Under the pieces are notes generated by a model. That model saw nothing but the letters and a program-made list of their open reading frames with translations. It had not been told where the DNA came from and searched no databases. Below are positions 24,028 to 36,022 of a DNA stretch of 64,000 nucleotides, piece by piece. The stretch lies in assembly GCA_022264855.1 (NCBI GenBank), contig JABYQU010000023.1, forward strand, positions 62,001-126,000. Reading direction: 5' to 3'. Origin of the DNA: Lenzites betulinus. Taxonomy: Eukaryota; Basidiomycota; Agaricomycetes; Polyporales; Polyporaceae. A program made the translations under genes and the position numbers. The number at the start of each line of letters is the position of its first letter. The first letter of the stretch is position 1.

Positions 24028-26320
24028 TCATGACCATGCTAGAAATGCGCCAGGGTACCATAGTATCTCTTGGATGTCAGAGGAGGTCATCTCTATTAGG
24101 GCGGTCGCGTCGTGTTCATGGCGTACCTGCGCAGAATGTTCATCAGTATCTGCCCTTTGCATGAGCGGCATTCGTCATTCGGAGGTAGCACTGACTCCAG
24201 AGCTCCAGTCGAACATGAACAGCCTTTCCTCGGGAGCACACGCCATACACATGAGCTTGCATCCCAGCTCATCCATGTCCGCAGCGGTCGTCTTGTTTGG
24301 ATCGCGCCGGAGCGTGGCGAGTATCGTGCAGCCCCTCCTGGCGGCCGTCATGGATATTCTCTCGACCACAATCGGACAGCGCCGGGTGGTCTCCAGCTCG
24401 TAGTCATGGATTCCTTGGTGGTACTCCTGAGTGAGGGGGAGCGGCCACGCATCCGGGGCCCACCGGTCGTGTTGCCGAAAACACTCGTGGTCGATGATCT
24501 GGGGATAGCGCAGGGCGGGCGGGACAGCGGCTGGCTTGGGCCGCGACTCGCAGCTTTTGCAGCCGAAGACGGCCACAGCGAGGTCGAACGGGTCGATTCC
24601 ACTGGGGATGTCCGGACAGATGGCGGCTATCTGATTGCAGAGCTGTTCCCGGAAGCGTGCTTGCCAGAGGGCGACGAGCGATGCCACGGCGGATACGTCG
24701 CCGGAGAAGTTCGTGAACAGCGTCTCGCTCTCTGGCATCCACGCGAGGTCTGTCGCTGTGGGGCTGTATGTGGCGTCCGATGCGGCGATGGCTCTGTCCA
24801 CGGTGCGGAGCAGCGTCTTTGGCGCGGTGCGTTCTTGCCGTATGGTCATCATGTAGTCTTTTATGGATTTGTAGACTTTTGGCCAGGCTGCGGCGTGCGT
24901 GTGTAAACGATTGGATGTCCGAGGTGCCGCTAGGGCAGTGATACACACCTCTGTCGGTCAGCTTGGCGACTGGTTTCCCCTTGTATCTGAGCTCTCGCGC
25001 GGGGCCGTCCATGTCCCAGCGAATGTCTCTTCCGCGGTAGTCCAATTCTAGGCCCCAGCCAGCTTCCCGGAGCCGGCCTAGTATGCTGTCGCACAGGAGT
25101 GAGTTCGACGTAAGTACGCCATATAGCATGACAGGGTGAAGTTATACGCCGGGAAGGGGATGCGCTCACTCTTTGAATCGCTCTTCTCTCATCTGCGTCT
25201 CTTCATCGCAGCGCCGCAACCGCTCGTCTCTCGCCCACAGCTCCAACTTGTCCGAAAGCTGTGTGCAGCAAAGCATGAATATCTGGCGCTTGCCCGTCGT
25301 CAGAAGATTAACATTGCAGTACCTCGGCCGCGGCCTGGATATGGGTCTTTTGCGCCTCGTACAGCGCACGCAGCCCCGGCGTATCGGCGCCGCCCGCTGC
25401 ACGCAGGTCACGGCACTGCTGTTCGAGGCGTGTCACTTGCGGTACGTGGCAGCGGTTGTATTCCTTGTTCCAGCTGCTTCCATACCTGTTGGTAGTGTCA
25501 ATCACCGGCGGTCTCCTCACCGTATTAGATGACACTCACTGCCTCGGGTGGATGACACTCAAGATCGGGCTGAAATCGCCCCTTTCGACAAGGGTCAGAA
25601 GGCCGGTGTCTTGCAGTCGCCTCTCGACTTCGCCTTTAGGGCATGTCCTGCAAAGGGAGAGATAACCCGTGAACGGCACGTCGAGGGCGGATTTTCGGAT
25701 GCTCGTACATTCGGATGAGACAGGTGGAGCAGTACCGCTTGAACCAGAGCCAGATCACCTTGTGCACCGGCCCTCTGCCACATTCCTGCCAACTGTGTGA
25801 GCGGGCGCTGGGTCTCCCGGAGCGACGACGAGTGCCAGGCTTACGTTGCAGTGGAACGAGAACATGAGATTCGCGAGCTCGGGCTCGCTCAGGACAGGGT
25901 GGGGATCGGTAAGGGCACCTGGTAAGGCCTTGCGCGCCGTCCGCCACACGAACGCGTTCGCGCGGGTGAGCAGGAACGCGCGGAACTCCCTGGACGTCTG
26001 CGACAGGCTGAGGAGGTCCCGCGGGTGCAGCTGGCGGAGTATCTACACGGTGCATAACGGCATCGCGGACGACATCAGATGCATATGCGATGGAGATTTG
26101 GAGGGCTAAAAAGGCGGGGGAAGAGGCGGGTCCCACGTACCTCCAGAATCACATCGAGAGCCACAGTGGGTAGGAGTTCCAGGCTTCCTCGGCGGCCGCG
26201 CAGCTTTCGGCGAGGGGGCCTCAGTATCATGGCCTGCGGGGTCGACAGCTCTTCATCTTTGGCACCAGATGAACTTGACGCTTGCTTGATCGCCTTTGCA
26301 GTGCGCTTTCGTGCCGACAT
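24028..26320 (-). CDS. F-box protein with zinc-binding CxxC segment
   Basis: ATG 26320 opens a basic, Ser-rich leader (MSARKRTAKAIKQASSSSGA), then the F-box begins GSLELLPTVALDVILE and continues after an intron as LHPRDLLSLSQTSREFRAFL. The next block, NAFVWRTARKALPG with SEPELANLMFSFHCN, is joined by a 60-bp intron to ECGRGPVHKVIWLWFKRYCS and TCLIRMY. The result is the C-x2-C ... C-x2-C segment that follows the F-box in many agaricomycete proteins. The long last part (24948-24203) ends by a probable 70-bp intron into VRHEHDATALIEMTSSDIQE and TGA at 24028-24030. F-box proteins recruit targets to SCF ubiquitin ligases; the target here is unknown. Some middle junctions around 25100-25600 are not fixed. 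Confidence 0.73.
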
Positions 26321-26992
26321 GTCCCTAGAAGGAGAGCAGGCGGGCGTAAGGGACAGCGAGTGGGGGACAAGGCTTTACACAGCTCGGGGATGTGCTGGGT
26401 GGATGCCCAAGCTTCAAGGAGTATATATACTCGAGCAAACCGTTTGGGGCCGAGCTCAAGCACACAGGACCAGCGGTGGCGTTCTCACCGGCGCGCGGCG
26501 GAACATGTGGTGGACAGAACCTTACACCACCTGGGAAGTCTGTGCGACGCATGCGGGGCACCCTGCAGGGGTGCCGAGCATTCCAGGGTCGCACTCGTAC
26601 CTTTGTGCGCAAGCTGTCAGCGGATGAACGGCTGCCCCCCGAAGCACGACCACATACCGGAGGCTCCGTCCCACGGAAGTTTGACTGTACACGGAGATAG
26701 GAACCTGCTCTGCTCCATAAGTGGCAGATATGAGCGGTAACGCATCGGCCAGCAGATCGGCAACCACCCAAGGACACCGGATGGCACCACAAACGGCTCG
26801 AAAAGACACGGATGAGCACATGACCAGTCCACCCGACGGCGACGATCTGATTGAGCTCGCGGATGCAGCAAGAACAGTGCGGTCCGCACAGGACGTTATG
26901 CATCCCATTACAATGATGTATATCCTACCGTATCAGCCAATCTATCAATAGCGACCCACCACCTGCTCACTAGACAACAAGGAATGGGGAGC
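26321..26992. other. Intergenic, no gene seen
   Basis: Lies between the F-box gene start and the ERG7 stop. It should carry the F-box promoter. A short TATATATAC near 26424 is about 100 bp upstream of the F-box ATG and could serve it. No other feature is supported. Confidence 0.4.
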
Positions 26993-29782
26993 TCATGCCT
27001 TCTCTCCGCGCAGCTCAGCGAGGTAGTGGTGCGCGAGCCCGAGCGCCCAGATGGAGAACTCGAACTTGAAGTTCGGGTACGAGATCGCGACGTTTTTGTT
27101 GAATATGCCCTCGATCGCCTCCTGCGCCCACGAGCCGTCCTGCACCGCCGCCCGCCGTCAGTACTGCAATCACACACAATGAGAGCAGGCGAAGCATACC
27201 GGTAGCTGGCGCGACATGACTAGCTGCACCCCGCGCTCGATCGGTGCCGCGTGAGGGTACTTGCCGTAGATGAGCGCCATGAGCGCCCACGCCGTCTGCA
27301 CCACCTGCGTCTTCTCGTGCTCGACCCAGCTCCCGATCTCGCACGACTGTGCCCCGCATGTCAGCAGCGCCCGCGTGCACCAAAAAGGGGGGGAGGCGCA
27401 CCTTGTAGCTCTCGCCCCACCCGCCGTCCGCGCGCTGCTTCGAGACGAGGAAGTCGCACGCGCGCCGCACGGACTCGCTGTTCGCGTACGTCTCGCCGAC
27501 GAGCGAGAGCGACTCGAGCGCGAACTGCGTCGCGTACGTAAAGCACACGCCCCACTGGCCGAACCACGGGCCTTCGGGCCGCTGTACGTGGTGCACGTAC
27601 TTTACCGCCTCATTGATTACGCGTCTGCAGAGGAGGCGCGCCCCGGCGGTCAGTACGATGCAGCGAAGAGAGGAGGTGGTGATATACGCACTGGATGTCG
27701 CCCGCGCGATACTCGGGGTTGTGCTTCCGGAAGATGGAGAGTGCGGTGATGGCGGATGTTGTGCACTCGGGGTAGCTGTACTCAGTCATGATGTTTCCTA
27801 CGTGTCCGTTAGCGCATCGCGCTCTTCATAGTTTGAACTAACATACCAAACACCTCGGCGGGGTTTAGGTACTCGAGCCACAGGGGCGCGCGAATAAGTT
27901 CGTAGCTCGCGAACCCCCCATTGGTGTTCTGCATCCCGAGGAGGATATCGACGGCATCGCATAATCGCCGCTCAGAAACAAGCTGGGGCGTGCCGCTATA
28001 AACCCGACGTCAGATGTCGCGCCCGCCAAGGAGCACGTCGTCATACTCACGGAACATGATCCTGGATGGACAACACGCCCTTCAGCCCCTCGCCCGTGCA
28101 GTCGCTAACGGTGTACCCCTGCGTAGGCGTGCTGAACGGCCACGCACCCTTCGTCGCGTGCCGGTACGCCGTCTCGAAGTGCTTCGGGTTGTCCCGTATC
28201 TGACAGCGATCAAGCCAGCCGAGGAGCGCGTGCAGACTCTCGCGGAACTCGGGCTCAACGGCCAGCCCACTCTCGACGATCGCCTGAGCAGTAAAGCCAG
28301 CGTCCCACAGCTGTGAGCCGTTCGTGCCGCACATCATCATGCCCTCCGGGCTGACCCACATGAAGTCTTGTCGGCGTGCGAGGTGGCGGCGGTAGGCTTC
28401 GCTCTCGCGCCCCTCGACGTGCGCACGCACGATCAGGTTCATCATCTTGTTCACCGGCCCGAGCGTCTGGCACTCTGTGTTCTCGTCCTCCATCACGACG
28501 AGCTCGTAGCACCGCTTGATCGCCGCGCGCCGTAGCGGGGGGAAGGCGCACTGCTCGTATGTGCCGAGCACCCCGTATGCGAACTCGAGGAAGGTGGAGT
28601 GGGGCGTGTAGAGGTCGACGGCCGCGACGTTGCTCCGCTGTGCGGACCAGTCGATGGAGTAGTAGTTCTGGGTATAGATTTCCTAGGGGAGGGCGAGCGT
28701 AAGCGGGTGGGCACGCAGAGCAACGGCGGATGCCCGTACCTCCCGGAGCGCGAGCACGATGTCGGTCTCTTCCATTTTGTAGCGGACGCCGTACAGGTAT
28801 CCCATGGGTATGTATACATTCCGCGTGTGGATCCACCATCTGTGGGGGTGGAAAGGGACCCAATCTGGAAGCAGCCTGGGGTGGGTTGTCAGCAACAGAC
28901 GCAGTGTTTCATTGCTGCCATCATCGCCTCCGCTCACCAGAACTCCGACGGTACGGGGTGGTTCCCGTCCCAGTCGTACACGTTCAGAATTGAGAGCCAG
29001 AACTTGCCCCAGGATGGGACACCCGTCGCGCCGCCGAGTTTGTGAAGGCAGCCACGCGCCTTCACTGCCACAGGGTGGTCGACCTTGACTCCGAGGATGC
29101 GCATGGCACAGTAATTAAGCGCAGTGCCGAATACTGTGCTCTGACCTTCGATGTGGCTGAAAGTTGGGTCAGCTTCGATGTGGTTGTAACATTATTTGGC
29201 CCTCTAGCTGAACATCTCGTCCAAATGCACATTTAACAAACTTGTCTGATGCAACAAGCCGTGACGCCAAGGTCCGCGCCTTCGCGGCCACCATCCCATC
29301 TCTTGTCTTCCCAACACTGCCCAACGGGCCATGAACGCATATAAATTGAGTACTCACATTCCCCATCCGCCATCCTCGTTGGTGTGGTTGAAGAGGTAGC
29401 GGATCAGCTCGAGCCGCTCCTCGAGCTGGAAGGGCATGCCTGTGACGTAGGAGCCTATGACGAGCCCCGGAATCAAGAACAGCGGTCCTCCATCCTCCGC
29501 CGGCCAGTGTCCGTCCTCGTGTTGCAGGTGGGTGAAGAAGCGGTAGCCATTCCGTGCTGCGTCGAGCGCGTTGGCCGGTTTTGGTAGCGGTGGGAGGTCG
29601 AGGGGTATGCCAAGCCAGTACTTGTCGCAGTCTGTCTGGGGCCATGCTGCGACCTCTTCGTCCGTACGAAGGTAGTGCCATGTGTGGTCGCCGGGGCCAT
29701 CAGAACGAAGTCGCCAGCGCGAATAGTCAGTGAAGGGGAGCTTGCCCGAGGCAGGAAGATCTAGAGGCGTATAGGCAGCCAT
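26993..29782 (-). CDS. ERG7: Lanosterol synthase (oxidosqualene cyclase)
   Basis: Cyclises 2,3-oxidosqualene to lanosterol, the committed step to ergosterol, on ER and lipid-droplet membranes. ATG 29782 starts [20 protein letters not shown]. The family order follows: [12 protein letters not shown] [20 protein letters not shown], the [16 protein letters not shown] block, [34 protein letters not shown], the cation-initiating motif here read as [12 protein letters not shown], then QW repeats such as [20 protein letters not shown] and [12 protein letters not shown]. The C terminus is [20 protein letters not shown], stop at 26993-26995. Several short introns interrupt it; the first is 29357 to about 29197. 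Length fits about 730 aa. The central motif has Gly where the textbook family motif DCTAE has Ala; the catalytic Asp is kept. A basidiomycete copy near other lipid genes needs no special operon-like context. Confidence 0.96.
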
Positions 29783-30464
29783 CACGGGAACCTGGAGACA
29801 CTTTCCGCAAGATTTGATATAAGCAGAGTAAGAATCACAAGCTGAGGGTCGAGGTGGAACCTGCGGAACTCTGAGCATTCAAGTAATCAAGCTTGAAGTA
29901 CGACGGCGCCGGCAAGTGGGCCCACTTGCAATAATTACCACAGAGCACTGATGACACTACTAACAGCATTCTCACACGAGTCAATACAGTACTTAGCGTC
30001 CTGTAGCGTCCCTGCCACTGCCAGAGTCCTGCTCAATTCTGTCCGGCCACCGGCCATCGGCCACACAGAGGAGAATTCAGCACATCGAACCTGGCAGCTT
30101 TCGCTACTATATAAGTATGTACATGTGCACTCGGCCAGAACTGCATATGGAGACAAGAGGGGCTCACCGGAAGATGCCGAGACCCCGGGAGGGGGGGAGG
30201 GGGGGTCCGCGGGGTCCTTATGTCGATTGGCCGAGGTCATCTCGAAACGGTCTTCAAACACCTCAATACAGCGTATACCGTTGCAGATTCGCCCCCTCAG
30301 GCAAGCGACAAGCTCCCTGCGTGTCCGTCAATGCGCCGGAGGCCCACGCGGGGCCGCATTCAAGATGTCGCGATCGCGGATGGGGGTCAGCCAGCCCAAG
30401 TTGCGCAGGCTTGGCAATCCCCGCCATTTGCATTGCGCACCTTGTCGCGCAACCTTCGCGCCCA
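29783..30464. other. Divergent promoter region, ERG7 and P-element-like gene
   Basis: The two genes start in opposite directions from this 680-bp stretch. It contains TATATAAG at about 30111 on the plus strand, a G-rich palindromic block at 30181-30215 and the 12-bp motif CCTTATGTCGAT at 30216-30227, which recurs beyond the 3' end of the P-element-like gene. No ORF is convincing. Confidence 0.45.
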
Positions 30465-33400
30465 ATGCCGCGTAAAAAACAGAGTACCAAGGTAATCCAG
30501 GCAGTGAATACGAGTATAAACTAGCTCATGTTATATTGGTATATTTAGGCCGCCACCGAGCCAATACGGTACTGTGACCTCTGCGCAAGAGACGTCGAGA
30601 TAGGCCCGCGCGGTGAAGACAACTGGAATAGCCACACAGGTGGTAGCGAACATGTGCAAGCTGCAAAGAAAGCATCAGAGTCGAAGCGAGCCCGCAAGAT
30701 CACCATGTTCTTCCGCCCTATGGAGCCCGCGGTATCCGCCCCGCACGGCTCTCTTCCTGGACCCGCTCCCATTGATGCAACCAGTCCACAAGAAGGTTTG
30801 TCCTTTATTCCAGCATTATATTTCGGCCCTGACGCTTTTCATGCCATACAGCTGCCGCTCAAGAAGCCACGAATGGGTTTCGTACCACTGTCATTGACGA
30901 TTTGCGTGTATTGCTAGACGCTAGTGCGCCGATCACCACGGCCCTCGGAACTGATGCCACAGGTTATTTCCTGTCGGATCCTGTATTCTCGCTAGATGAC
31001 GACGAGTATGAAAGCCATTGGCACTTTGTAGACTGCTATCTCAACCGGATCCTTGGATATGGGCTTACTACCGAGGAACTGGCTGTTAAGATCACGACTG
31101 GAGCTCTGCAGCTTACGGGGATATGCGATTGGCTTGAGACAGTCCTTCGCTGGCCAGGAGTCACTGTAGATCTCCTGGAGGGCAAGATAGATCGACTGAA
31201 GGCGGCACTCGTTCTCTGGCATGTAGTCTCGTCGTCTCAGATTGAACTACTCTGACTTGTGCCATAGCAGTGCGACCCTCAGTTTGAATAATAGTACCTC
31301 TATGCCCATAGACTCCTCGCCGGGTTCTCGCTTACCAGCAGTCCAATCCGAAAAGCACACAGAGGACCAAAACTCCTCGCACAGCGCAGGAGCCGAACAT
31401 GCATCTTCCGGGACAGAGAGCCCAATCCGAGCTCTATCCCATAGGCCATCCCCCCCATTGGCATTGACAATAGATCCACGGCCCCTTTCACACGCGGTCG
31501 TATCCCGTCCACACCGTCCTGGTCACGCCGCGTGCGCTGGTCTGCCGCTTGATGTTCCTGCAGGAAAGTCTCCCTACGGCTCCTACCCATTCGGCCTCCA
31601 CACTACAATGTTGTTGCCTTGGAACGTGTCTATCACTCCGTCTGGTCTGTCGCTCACTTCTGTCGCCTGTACGGGGGTGTCTGGCTCGTCAGAGGTCCAG
31701 GATGCAGGCTGCGCTCCCTGCCGCCCCTGTGCGTCCCTGGCTTCGAACTCAATGGTCCAAGGAGTCAAGCAGCGCATGATAAACGGCATGCACGAGAATA
31801 CACCGTTCCGCTATCACTCCTTCGAGTCAACCCTTGAGGTCCTCCGTCGCAAAAATGTCCAGCTAGAGCAGCTTCGCTTCGACAAGCTCAACCATGCTCG
31901 CAAGTACCTCTCTCGGGCGAAGTCTCTGGATGCGTATAAACGCTTTGTCATGTCCGTATCCCACTCTGATCTCCACGCCCGTGTCCACAAGGTCGTATCC
32001 GTAGCCCGCAGAAACCACATGGGCATCCACGCAATCCTCGACAAGCTTGACCGTGCCAACCGGCACCTTTATTCATCGACAAGCTATGACGAGAACGACT
32101 TTCAGCGCAGCTATCTTCTGTGGAAACTAGGCGGCCAGCGTGCAGCCGATATTGGGGCGCGATCTCTTGGGCTACCTTCGCTCTCTGCAACACGGCAATG
32201 GGACAGTATCCATCCCCTCATTGCCTCACCTCATGCGCCGACGGATGCGGAGATGGCGCAAAATCTGCGCGGCTGTCTTCCCCTCCTTGCCTGCTCCGAG
32301 TCAGATCAACCCCGACCTCCGACAGCCTATGTCCTCCTTATCGATGAGATTAAACTTGAAGAACGTTTCCGTTGGGACCCGGCAACCAATACAATACTTG
32401 GTGTCTGTCGAGAGCATAGCGAACTTTGTTCCCTCGAGTTCCGGTCCCGCGAAGAGATCCAAGTCCTGGGCGAGTTGCTGAGTGCAAAGTCTGTCCATGC
32501 AGCAAGTGAGGCACGTCATCTTCCTCTCTATTGTGCCATGAGTCGCAGCTGACAATGGTCATGACTGGGATCTCATATCTTACAGGCCACTGTCATTGCG
32601 GTCGCCGAGCTATCCGATAAACATCATGAGTACGCTGCTCGTCCATTCGTTATCTCGGGGACGTGCAAGCGCGAGGATGCCGAAGAACATGCTCAGTTGT
32701 TACGCCGTGTCATCCGTGCTGTACGCCTGCATATACGGGCCAGTGGTGGGAAGCTCTACAGCATCTCCTCGGATGGGGAATCACGTCGGTGCAAGGCCCT
32801 CGGACTTTTAACCCTGTGTTTGGACCTCAGCACATCCTCCCCTCTGTATCGACTTCTCGCACCCCTTCCTCTCTTCAATCGACTCGTCGGAGAGGAAGAC
32901 ATTGTCTGTGACAAGGACTGGAGGCACGTCTTGAAGAGACTTCGGAACACTCTGCTTCGCGCGGCCCCTGTCCATGTCAATGGCTGCACGATCACCCGCC
33001 CTATGATCAAGCGTCATCTGGTGGAGGGTCTTGGTCTCCACAGTAGCACGGCAGACTCGCTTCTATCACCTAACGATCCTCAAGATGTTGTTCTTGCCTT
33101 CCGGCTGCTCAACGCCATCGCCACCCTCCCTCCCCCGCCTTCCAATTCGACGCCGATGTATCACAAGGCCCGCACCGCTCTGCGCCTTCTTGGCCGGGTT
33201 TACAGCCGCCTCCTGCAGTGCTATACAGACATAAAGCTCTCTCTACGCGAACAACTCGAACAGCTCAGTGCGGTGGCGCATCTGCTCATCGTTCTCTATG
33301 TGCACGACAAAGGGGGCTTTCTTCCGGCCATTCTGTATCTCAATGTCCAGCTCATGATCAAGAATGCCTACTTCTGCCTTGCGAAGATCTTGGTTCACAA

Positions 33401-35678
33401 TCCCGATGCTGGCGCTCTCTACATAATATGTCTGGGAACCGATGCTCTTGAGAAGATCTTTGGTCTTGTCCGCACGATGATCGGCAGCGACGCTAATGTC
33501 GATCAGCTTCAGTTGGCCAGTCGGGCGAGCGGAGCGACACAATGCGCTCAGATTCTCCAGGAGCATCCAGAATGGGACCGTGGACCACGACGCCTGGCAG
33601 TACCCTCTCTCCAAGGGCGAGGCGATGACGTTGCAGCTACAGTTGACCATGTCAATCCAAGATCCTGGCTTGGTGACGTCTCAGTCCGAGGTGTGCTTCC
33701 ACAGACATGTTGGTACCGTGGTCGACAAACTGCAGAGTCCGACCTTCTTGAGTTCAGTGTCCCTACCCCTCCAGTCCTCTCCCTCCCTACCTGCGACATG
33801 CTTTGCCCATTTGCTGATGGAAAGCTCGTCTATCTTGGAGGTCTACGCACAGGAGACCACCATGAGGACGAAGTCCAGCTCGATGCACCCCTGGCCGAGC
33901 CAACAGTCTCGTCATTGGCACCTGGCGCCTCCGACCCGGAGTCTCAGGCTGTTGATGCTTATGCTCTCGAGCCCGACCTTGAGGACCTTCTTGGGGCAGA
34001 AGATGTCAGTGCACATGCTTTAGGACAGTCCCCTGCAGCTCCAAAGGTCGACGCTTGGCTTCCAGTCAGTAATACTCCCGGTGCTAAGAAACAGCACAAA
34101 TCCACGTTTCTGCGCCTCCTCTCCCAGAACCCCGAGTCATTTACATCACATAGCCCTGGTTCCACCGATCGCCTGAGCCGGGTATGCGGGTACACCCGCT
34201 ACGCAAACTCACAGGTGATACTTGACGATGAAACTGAATTTGGCGAGTCGACACTAGGCTTCGACGACCCCGCTATCACGCTCGTACGCGTCAACGGCCT
34301 TCTCTTCTTGGCCATCATTCAGATCTGCGACATCAAATGCGGTGGTCAGAGCACATGCAGCCTCAAGGTCGAGGAGCTCACTTCTGCAGATGTTCGCATC
34401 AAGTTCGGAATTTTGGCACTTCATTCCGTCATTCCTACTGTCGACAATCGTGAATCTGACTGGAAATGGAACGGGCGTTTCGAATCATTCCACTCCACCT
34501 CAACGCGCGAGGTCGAGGGTCGTGCCGTCCAGCCTATTGACCCGCAACTTGTCTCAGATCTCACACTCCGAGCAACGGGTGGTATCAGTCACTCCACCTA
34601 CCAGTTTCGCACTGTCGAGCTACGAGCCCTTGCTTGTGAGCTATTCAGATCAGGCCTATCTGACGTTATCTGGGCCGAGGTCCCGTGTACAGATACATTT
34701 CCCTATCGCACGGGCACCGGTATGTTATCAATGTGCTCTAATGTTTGTAAACTAATAATTTAATTCACCAGACTCGCTATGCTTCCTCTGTGAGACGGAG
34801 GATGTATCCTTGGGCGCCGCGGCACACGAATGGCAGCCCAACGCCTGTCCCCTGTGCCCCAATATCCTCCTCTCTGTTCGACAGTCTGGCGTTCTCCTCA
34901 ATCACATTGCCGCACATATCCTGCATGATCCTATGGTCGATGTCTTGGCGACCCCTTGTGGCTTCTGTCTCAGTACAGGCGAGACTTGCATCATCTATCT
35001 GAAGAAAAGCAAAGGATCTCGGGGGGGAGATAGTGTCGATCTAGTTCACTCGCGCTGCCCGGGCAAGTATAAGCTTGTCATCTCTAGAGCATCAGTTTCC
35101 ACGCCCCGCTCTCCATCAACTAACATACCTGTTCGTTGCCCACTATGCAAGAAAGGCTCCCCGGCTGTATGGAAGTACAACCTGGCGCAGCACCTTCAGC
35201 GTGCCCACAAGCAGGACCCAGAGAAGTTTGGATCAATCTGGAAGATCTCCGAAAGCGAACGAAGTGCATTGAAGATGATCTTTGATGCTAAGTCAAGGCA
35301 AACAAAGCGGAAGCGTCGAAGTAAGAAGTCTGCACAGATGGTGGCCCGTATATCCGATGCACACACTTGCAAAATGGCAGTTCGGTGCGTCTCCTCTCTG
35401 AACTACTTACCGACGGATGACTGACAATCTCACTGTGAAATAGTACAACAGATCTTAGGGGTCAGCCATCGAGCCAAGCTCCGATGGACCCCGCTAGTAG
35501 AGAGCACGAACACGGTATCATGAGTACTGTAAGTTGCCGCTATGCATTTGAGCCTAATAGACTACATGGTCCGAGTCGACTAACGGTGCTGATCATAACG
35601 GCATGCTATAGGATGCCAGTGCAGAGCCGTCCAGTGACTCCGAAGGGTCTGAACACAACATTATATCAAGTGGAGCAT

Positions 35679-35692
35679 CATCAGGAAACACC
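35679..35692 (+). repeat. Plavaka left terminal inverted repeat
   Basis: CATCAGGAAACACC, matched exactly in reverse complement at 43949-43962. The flanking AT at 35677-35678 is the target duplication, which makes the visible inverted match 16 bp long. Confidence 0.85.
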
Positions 35693-35760
35693 CTAGTTGC
35701 TATATGGAGCTATGGTGACTATAGAGTGCATATTGCACCGTTGCCACCCCCCCCTCTACG

Positions 35761-35837
35761 TAGCACCTCATAGCACCCCGCCATTTGTCTGTAGTCATCC
35801 ATAGCACATTATAGTTCCAGCGAAAAATATGTAGCAC
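35761..35837 (+). repeat. Left subterminal TAGCAC array
   Basis: Four TAGCAC copies at 35761, 35771, 35802 and 35832. In CACTA elements such subterminal repeats bind the transposase complex. The mirror array lies at 43853-43937. Confidence 0.7.
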
Positions 35838-36022
35838 ACCAAATTGTGCCGAAACTATGCTGGAGGGAGCGATCTCATGCTTTGCCACACTTAGTGAAGA
35901 CGGAACCTCGAAGAATATTTTTTACGGTGGTCGACAGCGAAAGGTACAGTGGCCTGGGTGCTACGCTGATCACGATGTCCATAGCGCTCACCATACTCAA
36001 ACGCAACCACGCCCATGTACTA

